Program-made: the position numbers and the translations under genes
The notes under the pieces: generated by a model
Seen by the model: the letters and a program-made list of their open reading frames with translations, nothing else
Databases searched by the model: none
Told to the model about the DNA's origin: nothing
Part shown: in pieces, positions 56,193 to 64,000 of the stretch
Position numbering within the stretch: the first letter of the stretch is position 1
How the letters are laid out: each line of letters begins with the position of its first letter
From: Amanita rubescens
Taxonomy: Eukaryota > Basidiomycota > Agaricomycetes > Agaricales > Amanitaceae
Length of the DNA: 64,000 nt
NCBI GenBank assembly: GCA_015039365.1
Contig: WION01000002.1
Location: 744,001-808,000, forward strand
Direction: 5' to 3'

Positions 56193-58040
56193 ATGTCTGA
56201 TATGTACTCGGCTCTCCAGGTTTCTCCCAAAAAGAAAAGACGTCCAGTGGAGGCCGACGGTGACCTTGTATTGACTCCCAAGAAACTAAGGACAGCGTGA
56301 GTTGAATCATATCGTCCTGCATCATTTGTCCAACTCTCATAAGTAAAGGCCACCAACGCCACCTGCGACAAAGATACGACGCCAGAAGAATGAACGTACG
56401 CAAATTCAACTACCTGTGCATCTTTCGCGTCTTATCACTATCCAAACATCGCTACAACACGCTCTTTCGCATGCGCTCGCAACGTGCGCTTCTTCGCCCA
56501 GCCAGGAGACAGGAATCGTGCGCAATGTTCTAACTCACTTATCCCTGGCAACATACACAGGTTTGACTACTCAAATCAGTCTTGACGACCTCCGCAGGCT
56601 TTGCTGGGTCTGGGAGTGGGACGGTGGTACGCCTGTAGAGAACGCAAATGGTGTCGACGACGACGAGAATCCTTTTTTGGATGCTCCAACCACCTCCGAA
56701 GATACGGAATGGATTCGCGGTGCCATGGGCTTTGTTATTAGCCCAACTACCCACTGCTTTAAACCCGAGAGAAAGCGAGTTCCTGCCTATGGGATAGGCA
56801 TTGAAGTTGAGATAGATATTGATAAGGAATTGGAGGGTGGTATGGCGGCAGTTGCGCGCTGGACCGCTGCAACTGACAAGCGTCGCGCTGATTTTCTTAA
56901 GAAATTGGAAAATTGGGCCAATGTAAGTACTTCTCGACGTTGTATGCTCCAGCTCACAGTGTGTATCTAAGCGTCATAAAGGAGAACCCACCATTCCGAA
57001 TATACCTCTCGCTCGGCTACCATCATTACCCACAGGAATTAAAATGTCAACTCTAACTCGAACTCTGGTGTCGGGATCTCCCAAAGCCCCATCAATGCCG
57101 TTTTCGTTACCCTACCCAACATCATCTCCATCCAAAATACCTACCAGATCTCCTGTGAAGAATCCTTCCTCATCCTCTGCTATATCTCTTCCGGGAACGA
57201 CTGTGGCGATAAATTCGATAAAGTTTCCGCAAACGCCATCTCGGAAAATTGCTGCTAAATCACCTTCAACACCCTATACCCCATCTACCGCTACATCTAA
57301 CTCAGAGAGTTCTAGACCATCTACACCTGTTCAGCAGCGCGGCAATGATGCATTTACGGCTCCTAAGACTCCGACAACAGCTCGCCAACAAGCTCTATAT
57401 GAGCGCATTCGTCAGCGATCTCTTTCTTTGTCTCCGACGAAAGTCCGCACCTTGCCCGGTGAGAACCAGGGCGGTATGTCAAAGGATCAATTGTTGAAGT
57501 TAAGCCAAGAAGAGACAAGGCGACGGTGTCTTCTCGGGCGATTAAGCGGCGTTGCTGAGAGTATATGGATGTAAGTTCGCTCGTTTCATGACTGTTCGGA
57601 TGATAATGAGAACGTTTGACAGGTTATTTTCCACGCCGGCCAGTGGTTCGTCCCTTGCAACACCGTCTCGGAAGCGAAGGGCATTGCCAGCATCAGAGGT
57701 CGCAAATGCAATTATCAAATCATCTCCCGTTCCTATTTCAGTTGCAGAAGCCAATGATTCTATTACTATGCTAACCAAGTTATGCCCTTTTTTCCTCAGA
57801 AAACTTCAAATTGTCGGTGAGGATTGGCTGGAGATGCCAGCAACCAACCAAACCGCTTCAGACCCTGATCTCCAAAGCCCCACAAAGAAGTTAACGGTGC
57901 CTTCTAGCCCTGGTACTGCAAAAAGTACGAACAGCGCAGAAGAACTTGTGCGAAGAAGTCCCAGGTCTGTTAAAAGGGAGACAGGAGGGCTTCGGGAAGT
58001 TCGCGAAATCATTCGACGCGAAATTGAATCGCAAGATTGA
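56193..58040 (+). CDS. CDT1: DNA replication licensing factor Cdt1
   Basis: The protein opens MSDMYSALQVSPKKKRRPVE and has a Thr-Pro rich stretch after an in-phase intron (APPTPPATKIRRQK). The geminin-binding-type winged helix reads QLPVHLSRLITIQTSLQHALS, IVRNVLTHLSLATYTGLTTQIS and LDDLRRLCWVWEWDG. A long Ser/Thr/Pro linker follows with many S/T-P sites. The C-terminal MCM-binding winged helix contains [27 protein letters not shown] and ITMLTKLCPFFLRKLQIVGEDWLEM. Cdt1 loads the MCM2-7 helicase at origins in G1. The many S/T-P sites are consistent with CDK control. Exons after ENWAN and ESIWM join in phase. Confidence 0.86.
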
Positions 58041-58146
58041 CTATTGCTTTATCTTACTGTACAACCACACCTCCTATCCATGAATGCTGGATAAATCCAA
58101 TTAGCTTTGTACACCCTCCCGTAGTTTTGAATTATCGAAATGTTAA

Positions 58147-59118
58147 TTATGTAAAGATTTGTGCCCAGATTTCATCCAGATGGAACATGGAAGCCATGTG
58201 GCCACCGTTGACCGCTCTAAGGATTGCTGAAGGTCCATACGATGCAGCAAGCCATTCGGCCATTGCGACGGGAGTGATTCGATCGTCTTTGGCACATAGT
58301 ATATGTATAAGTGGTTTTGCCCTGCCGTCTTCCCCATGCTTGGGTAAACGCCACTGGTAGCCAGAATGATAAATAGCGGCCATGTCGAAGAATCCTTGCC
58401 ACGTCTGTGCAACGCTCTTCGCGATTTTTTTCGCCATAATTTTCTCTATCTCCCCCTCTTCGACTCCATGATTTTCCCTCCACCTTGAAAAGACTTCTCC
58501 CTCTTCTTCGCTCATATGATCAAATAAAAAGTTACGCATAACAGCCTCGGTTTCTGCTATGTTTTTTATCCACGACGTTATGAAGCACTTGAATATGCGA
58601 GGGATCAAGTTACATGGAACGTAACGTGTTGGTGGTCCGGCAACAAAGAAAAGTTGCCACGACATTGTTCTGTGATATTCGAGATGGATGTGGGGAGGTG
58701 AATAAGGTGAAACGAGAATTATTGCGTTAATGTGACGACCGAGTGGAAAGATGTCGTAGTCAAGGCCGTAAAGTATCTGGGCTCCTACAGTGCCAAAACA
58801 GTGAGCGCAGATGTATAGCTTTAGGTCCTGAAGATCGGGGTGCAAATGAGTGATTAAGGCAGTTATATCTGCAGCGAGAGTTCTCGAGTAGTTGGATGGG
58901 TTGGGTATTGGGTCAGAGTGACCCCAACCGTGAAGGGACGGGGCTACGAAATGGACATTCCGCTGCACGAGTGTGGGCGACAACCAGGAGGCATCTCCGA
59001 CACTGAATGCTCCGTGGAGGTAAAGAATGACAGTGGTGCTGGAGGTATTGCCGTTGTCCGCATAGGCAAGAGTGCGTCCGTCAGGGAGGATGAGGCGCTT
59101 ATCCTCGACATGGATCAT
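58147..59118 (-). CDS. Alpha/beta-hydrolase with Cys at the nucleophile position
   Basis: The gene has no intron and encodes 323 residues. The fold is clear: strand and oxyanion segment TVILYLHGAFSVGDASWLSP, FVAPSLHGWGHSDP, the nucleophile elbow LKLYICAHCFGTVGAQIL, a helical cap (MSWQLFFVAGPPTRYVP, VMRNFLFDHMSEEE), the acid segment LIHILCAKDDRITPVAMAEWL and the His segment LRAVNGGHMASMF. In the elbow (small-x-Nu-x-small) the nucleophile is Cys (A-H-C-F-G) instead of the usual Ser. Dienelactone hydrolases use Cys in this place, so activity is possible. The substrate is unknown. Absence of introns is unusual in this window. Confidence 0.85.
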   Translation of the reverse strand: MIHVEDKRLILPDGRTLAYADNGNTSSTTVILYLHGAFSVGDASWLSPTLVQRNVHFVAPSLHGWGHSDPIPNPSNYSRTLAADITALITHLHPDLQDLKLYICAHCFGTVGAQILYGLDYDIFPLGRHINAIILVSPYSPPHIHLEYHRTMSWQLFFVAGPPTRYVPCNLIPRIFKCFITSWIKNIAETEAVMRNFLFDHMSEEEGEVFSRWRENHGVEEGEIEKIMAKKIAKSVAQTWQGFFDMAAIYHSGYQWRLPKHGEDGRAKPLIHILCAKDDRITPVAMAEWLAASYGPSAILRAVNGGHMASMFHLDEIWAQIFT

Positions 59119-59601
59119 GGCAGACGATAGTGTGAACCTGTGCCTAAAAACGTTCTAGTCTCCAACTATCCTGTGCGTTTGGCGGTGAGAAAGAGTTCGA
59201 TGTCACATATACAGCCCAAGCACAGTTACTGAGCACGTCAGAAAAGAGGGGGCCTATTAATACCTCATGGGGACTTACGGCATTGACAAATAGACTCTTT
59301 GGGAAATCCGGACAGATAATTCAGGTTCGAGTCAAAGCTGAAGCGATTAATATGGATCAAGTCACTATCCCATGTTGGCAATTAATGCTAGACTAGTCCA
59401 AGGCCGCTTACCCAGATCTGGTTTTAGTAGAATCGCGCCCATGAGCGCTGGCGCCAGGGTTTCCAGACCAGGCTCGGGCCCGCTGACAAACTACATTCGA
59501 AACCGCATCGGTCAAGGCCAGATTACATATTGATGGACAATTCTGCATTCAACGTCAGACTCGTCATGGAAAGAAACAAAGTTGATACACGTACATACTA
59601 A
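59119..59601. other. Intergenic, no gene seen
   Basis: These 483 bp lie upstream of the hydrolase and downstream of the second Gfo/Idh/MocA gene, both on the minus strand. No exon, RNA gene or repeat was recognised; the hydrolase promoter is expected here. Confidence 0.4.
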
Positions 59602-61128
59602 TCATACATATTGATTGGCGCTCTCCCTAGCTCTTTTCTCGAATTCCGCATAGTCAATCACTCTTCCTTCTCGACGACTAGCTTCCGCAGCAAATACCGT
59701 GATATGGCTTCGAAGAACGTCGGAGATGTCTGTTCCCAGTATTTCCTGTTTGCCCTCTCTCACAGCTTCGACAAACGCCGATACGAGGCGGAGGTCTCCT
59801 CCCCCATGCCCACTTAGAGGCACTTCGCTTGGATGATGCCGTACCGGTTTCTTCGGATCCCGAAAATTCGTCACAGTGAATGTGTTCATATCGCCTATGA
59901 TTTCACCATGTGTGAAATGCCAGCGAGTTTGGCGATCACAGATGCTGGAGGTATAAGCGACCATTGTGAACGAAGCTGTGGTTCCGTTGGAAAATTCTAG
60001 GTTCACGACCTGATGGTCACAAACATCGTTGGGGCTTTCGTATACGCATTTGCCGTATGGTCCCGTCTTTAATGCATGAGTTATATTCTCGATATCCGGG
60101 ACACCGTCTACAAGGACCTTGATTGGCCAACCCTTGTTCCCTCGAGTGACAGCATCAAGATAGACTACAAAGGGGTAAGTTGCTTGTCATGACATGCTAG
60201 AGTAGTATAAATTACTCTTCTTCGCGCTGTAAGGGCAGTTGTTCTCGAATTTGCAATCCAAACAGCGAGTAGCAGTATCTGCCTCCTTTGGTTTGGCCGA
60301 CTTGCGGAAGTGTTGAAGAGACCCAAACGACGAGATCCGAGAGATGGTCAGGGGCGCAAACCAATGGCAGATAAGATCTATGTCACTGCATACAAACTCA
60401 GACGTTTGAAAATAATAACTAGGGCGACTTACTGACAACTTTTTGTCATTAACGAGAAGGAACTCTTGTTCTCTTCTCCCCAGTTTCCCCGGACGTATGA
60501 ATGTGCGAAATGATAATATCCCACAGGTTCGACATGTACTACATTTACAAGCTCGCCGAGTTCTCCAGAGGATATGATCTCATCTATCTGTTGGAAATAA
60601 GGGGTATATCTCAATACTGCATCGTTTGTTAGAGGAAACAACGCGGTCACTCCACCAGACGATGCTCACCATGCCCCATACCGAATATAACACCAGCTTG
60701 CTTGATAACTTGTTCCATCTTGATACATTCTTCAATGCTAGTAGCCATAGGCTTCTCACATAGAATGTGGTAGCCCTGATTTGCAAAGGCTGTTGTAACC
60801 TCGAGATGCATACGATCTTGGACTGCGACGATCACAGCATCTGCGAGACGTTTTCCGGTGGTAGACAATGTCTCGGTCGAGGCAGTGTAGAGATCCTGCC
60901 AAGTGTTAAAGACCAAGTTGTTATCTACGTTGAATGATTTAGCGAATTGTTTCCGAGTGATGGGAAGTGGTTCAGCGATAGAAACCACTTTTAGGAGATC
61001 AGGATGATCGAGGGCATATTTCGAGTAGCTCTGACGATTAGTTAGCTGGTAACTTGGAATTCAGGAGGAAGTAACTGTACCTTGCCACGACAGCCGCAAC
61101 CTATGACAGCCACTGTAACTGTAGACAT
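59602..61128 (-). CDS. Gfo/Idh/MocA-family oxidoreductase with a cysteine cluster
   Basis: The start at 61128 gives the Rossmann motif [18 protein letters not shown] across an intron. Then come [58 protein letters not shown] (EKP Lys), [19 protein letters not shown] and [28 protein letters not shown]. The second domain has [16 protein letters not shown], the cluster [21 protein letters not shown] (C-X2-C-X5-C) and [20 protein letters not shown]. It ends [17 protein letters not shown]. The HD-D segment and EKP Lys are those of an active dehydrogenase. The CPYSAKKIY motif with its Cys cluster defines a subgroup shared with bacteria; a bound metal is possible. The substrate, probably a sugar derivative, is not known. 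Confidence 0.9.
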
Positions 61129-61140
61129 GTGTATAAACAA

Positions 61141-62533
61141 ATGCCTCGCATCATTCCCCGACTGCTCCGCATTACTTCGCAGCAGTCAGAACTCGACAAA
61201 ACATATCATTTTGATATTCGAACTCATCGCTCTCGTTCAAAAAAATCTCTTCACAAGCCTTGTCCACCCACTCCATCTTTCCGTCCTACTCACTATTCCC
61301 GCTCCATTCTTCTCGCCTCATCCCTTGTCACTCATTCCCGTGACTATGTCCGTCGCAAGTCTCTTCCTCCTCGCGTATACGTTCCGAAACACGCCAAGGC
61401 ACGAAGAAACGAATATGATCGTCCAAGGCAGATGAACGAGGATGAACGGCGCTGGTGGGCAAATCCGTACTGTACGCAAGCTCTTACTGGTCCTGTACAC
61501 GGATTGACGAACCACAGTACGCATGCTGGCATCTCCCATACGACGTTGTGCGGTCACTCATAGGTACTTCCCCTCGGGTAAGTGCAGTGCTCGGGTTCTA
61601 CGACCGATAGGTTGACATGTGCTAGATTTCCTCATCAGACTTGCCCCCGTGAAGTTGCCTGAAGGAAAACTCATCGCTATTCCCGATGGCCTGCAGCATA
61701 CTAAGTTCACTGCACGCCGGGTAGGGAGAGCGGCGCATATTCTTTGCTCGCGTGAGTTGATAAATTACACCAACACCAAGGAATGGCGTCAAGCCTTTGG
61801 GCTAGTCCGCATACATGCGCCGCACCCTAACCTCATTGACTATATCTCCCATCTTTTGCGTCTCCGTGTTTTGCAAGAGCTGGAGTTGTTGTCAGAACAA
61901 CTCGAATGTTCACACCAGACGTTTAAAGCGAGCCATGACTTGCAACCCATTTTACGACGTCTTACTCGCCGCGAATGGAAACAGCTGAAGGAGACAGATA
62001 TTGTGCCGTTCAGCGATGCCGTAGCTGTCCTTGTCGTGCCTCCGCTCAACAAGAACCCGGTGACTGGGCAAACGCCAGAGCCTTCCATGTCTGCGTTCCC
62101 AATACCAAGCAACATGAAACCACGGAACGACCTACCGCCGCTTTCTTCGTTGCTTCTATCGCGTAATGAACCCGATTGTCTTGTTGCTGGTATTCTTCCT
62201 GATCTCATATCTACATATCGAATACCCCTTTACAATGGCCTGGCTTTATTCCCTAACGAACACCAACGTGCCGCTTTGCATGCCTTGCTACTCCGGATTC
62301 TTGCGGCTGAAAGAAGATTATACCAATCAACTATAGATGCAAAGGGAAATGACTTTGAAGGGAAAGGCCATGCACTTGGTGACGAAAAGCATAGTCATGC
62401 ATTCCTCTTATCATCAAATAGTAACTTAATACGACGCGGAGACGTATCCGCCGTCGCCATCGCTTTGTGGAGGATCAGGATGTTTGAAGGGAATCTAGGG
62501 GATGGCTGCACTTGGACTAGTACCTTTGAATAA
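61141..62533 (+). CDS. Uncharacterised fungal protein, probably mitochondrial
   Basis: The first ATG at 61141 gives a basic, Ser/Arg-rich N-terminus (MPRIIPRLLRITSQQS) that could be a mitochondrial presequence. Conserved-looking parts are VRRKSLPPRVYVPKHAKARRNEYDRP, QMNEDERRWWANPYLRMLASPIRRC, DFLIRLAPVKLPEGKLIAIPDG, LTRREWKQLKETDIVPFSDAVAVLVVPP, LPPLSSLLLSRNEPDCLVAG and IPLYNGLALFPNEHQRAALHALL. Two introns join in phase (T|TA in YLRML and G|AT in SDFLI). I do not recognise the family. Its ATG is only 12 bp from the ATG of the diverging oxidoreductase, so the true start may be further downstream. It ends 46 bp before the stop of the converging proteasome gene. Confidence 0.72.
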
Positions 62534-62579
62534 TAACGCACATGTCCCTACTCGTACAAAACTACTGGCTCCTATTATT

Positions 62580-63558
62580 TTATGCTTCTACGGCCATCGG
62601 TACAACATTGTCTCCCTTTACTAGCTTTGTGGTACCTGGCACATCCCGCCCTTCCCAGAATTTCGGCAGTTGATCTCCGGGAACGAAAAGTCGTTCTACT
62701 CCGTCCTCTGTTATTACACACATACGAATAACACCACCAGAGGAACCATCTCGAGACATGGCTAAAGCCAATGCTATAAGGACATTAATATTTGCCAGGG
62801 CTTTGCTTAGGAATGGCGTACTGTTCTTGACGAATTCTACAGTCTCGTCTCGCCCCCAATTATCTCTGAATGTCGCATCGCAGTAACCGTAGACGTATGT
62901 AGATCCGGAGCCTTGTGCAATCGTTATCACCACAAACATTGTGCTAGACGTCTCAATACTTACCTCCAATAGCCCATGGTTGGCGGAACATCCCACCACC
63001 CAAGGGGATATTATACACAGATGGGCCTGCATCTTTGTCCCATCCTGCAACAATGATGCCCGCACTCAGGGCGTCCTTATTCTCGTAGCAGAGCTTCTGG
63101 AACAGTGCAGTTGCAATGCGAACGGAAGGAGGTTCCCCTGCAGTTTGGCTAGGATTTGGGGTGTAAGGATAGCGTCCAAGTGTACTGAAAAGAACGTACC
63201 TGTACATCTGCAGATAGTAGTGTACGATATCTGCAATAGCTTGCGTGTCCGCGGCAGACCCAGAGCGGCAGCAGTAGATTCGGTCGTGGATGTGCGTCAG
63301 CTTATCTGTTACACGGTTTGCCTAACACTCCATGTTATCAAAGGGTAGATATAGTTCAAAAGGCGTAATCGTACAATGTAACTTCCTGTTGTCGTTCGAC
63401 TGTCTGCACCAATGATGACACCGTCCTTGAACTGGACGGCCATAATTGAGGTCTGGCAGTAAACATGAGCACTCTGTATCTTGAATAGTGAAATGGATAA
63501 ATACGCCGAGGTTGACTTCGCCGCTCTTGAGGTGCTGGATTTCATTGTGGACGTTCAT
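62580..63558 (-). CDS. PRE3: 20S proteasome subunit beta1 (Pre3/PSMB6 type)
   Basis: The start at 63558 gives the short propeptide [18 protein letters not shown]. An intron of phase 0 falls exactly between the last Gly and the mature Thr1 ([21 protein letters not shown]). Further features are [23 protein letters not shown] (Lys33), [62 protein letters not shown] and [23 protein letters not shown] (Asp and Ser of the active centre). [14 protein letters not shown] marks beta1, the caspase-like subunit of the 20S core in nucleus and cytosol. A further ATG at 63627 lies upstream but overlaps the first codons of the diverging RPN12 gene and is less likely to be used. Confidence 0.95.
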
Positions 63559-63607
63559 GATTGAGGTAATCAGATGCGATGACGCGTCGCGTCGCCACAT
63601 AATACTA
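63559..63607. promoter_or_regulatory. Bidirectional promoter of two proteasome genes
   Basis: The ATGs of beta1 and Rpn12 diverge with only 49 bp between them. The space contains the GC-rich core GACGCGTCGCGTCGCC. Read on the minus strand it begins TGTGGCGACG, which resembles but does not match the yeast proteasome element GGTGGCAAA. Shared control of the two subunits is a reasonable inference. Confidence 0.55.
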
Positions 63608-64000
63608 ATGTCTCCCTCTAACCTCAACGCCCTTTACAACGATCTCCAGCGTTCTTTCAACGCAAAACCATGTAACATCAAGAAATGTGGTGACTTGCTT
63701 GCCCAGCTTAAGGTTTCTTCAATACCGGTTATCTGCTTCACATTGCGAAAGGCTCATAAAATCTTTAGATTGCACTTATTGAAGTAGGATTACTTCTACC
63801 GCAAGGGGAGAAGAACTTGAATGACCTTGTTATCGCCCGTAAGTTCCCTTGAGCTCCTATTATCTGTTATTCATTCGTTCGCAGGTGATATCCTAGAAAT
63901 TGCCGCGTTCTGGAGCATACGTGCGCAAGATGTGCCGTCGTTTGACCGGTATTTCTCCCTGCTACAGACTTTCTACACCGACTATGGGTTTGTAAGCCTC
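63608..64000 (+). CDS. RPN12: 26S proteasome regulatory subunit Rpn12, 5' part
   Basis: The reading starts MSPSNLNALYNDLQRSFNAKP and continues CNIKKCGDLLAQLK, intron, IALIEVGLLLPQGEELNDLVIAR, intron, GDILEIAAFWSIRAQDVPSFDRYFSLLQTFYTDYG. The DILEIAAFWSIR-QD-PSFDRYF-LQTFYTDY signature identifies Rpn12/PSMD8, a lid subunit of the 19S regulatory particle. The window ends just after a possible donor (GTTTGT). The gene is head-to-head with beta1 of the 20S core. Confidence 0.95.

Noticed and set aside
59310..59345. B-box-like GGTTCGAGTC
   Set aside because: No flanking stem and no A-box at a suitable distance, so not a tRNA.
63559..63627. Upstream ATG of beta1 at 63627
   Set aside because: It would overlap the RPN12 start, and the family propeptide begins at the ATG at 63558.
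1..64000. CRISPR array, bacterial operon or prophage
   Set aside because: Spliceosomal introns and eukaryotic nuclear genes fill the window; no regularly spaced repeats were seen.

Overview
The window is nuclear DNA of a filamentous basidiomycete fungus, most likely an Agaricomycete. The genes are packed closely, with gaps of 40 to 600 bp. Most are interrupted by many introns of about 45-60 nt with GT...AG ends and CTRAY-like branch sites. Several products are typical of fungi: a Zn2Cys6 regulator, an Atf1-type bZIP, mitofissin, Gpc1, a YTP1-like protein and an HNH_2 protein of the basidiomycete type. I saw no rRNA, tRNA or CRISPR array.

Layout, left to right. 1-17 kb: the 3' part of a Nup160-type nucleoporin (+), a Zn2Cys6 regulator (-), Sti1/Hop co-chaperone (+), the AP-3 mu subunit (-), a D-arabinose-dehydrogenase-like aldo/keto reductase (-), a B12D/MLRQ mitochondrial membrane protein (-) and a large coiled-coil protein (-). 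17-32.9 kb: an isochorismatase-like hydrolase (+), a secreted S28 prolyl peptidase (+), an Atf1-like bZIP (-), a membrane-anchored DUF3445 protein (-), ATP synthase subunit d (+), hexokinase (+), SOD-fold mitoribosomal protein mS42 (-), Ost2/DAD1 (+), mitofissin Atg44 (-) and Gpc1 (+).

33-37.3 kb is the disturbed part of the window. A truncated copy of the 3' half of TAD1 (tRNA adenosine deaminase) and a damaged HNH_2 gene lie next to the intact TAD1 gene (-). 37.3-45.6 kb: a membrane-anchored GH9 endoglucanase (-), a Gfo/Idh/MocA oxidoreductase (+), a HERP/Usa1-like ubiquitin-domain membrane protein (+), the PKA regulatory subunit (+) and a Ser/Thr-rich single-pass membrane protein (+). 45.7-48 kb: a decayed MFS permease (-). 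48-64 kb: a YTP1-like membrane protein (+), Coq2 (-), Rho-GDI (-), a CCCH zinc-finger protein (-), a 1.3 kb orphan stretch, Cdt1 (+), an alpha/beta hydrolase with Cys in the nucleophile position (-), a second Gfo/Idh/MocA protein (-), an uncharacterised protein (+), and a head-to-head proteasome pair, 20S beta1 (-) and Rpn12 (+, cut by the window end).

Most genes are unrelated housekeeping functions and do not form one pathway. Mitochondrial functions recur (MLRQ, Atp7, mS42, Atg44, Coq2). The divergent pairs Atg44/Gpc1 and beta1/Rpn12 share intergenic spaces short enough to suggest shared promoters. Several conserved genes carry isolated apparent +1 insertions, which may be assembly errors. 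The exon models are hand-made from reading frames, splice signals and remembered family features; nothing was aligned by computer.
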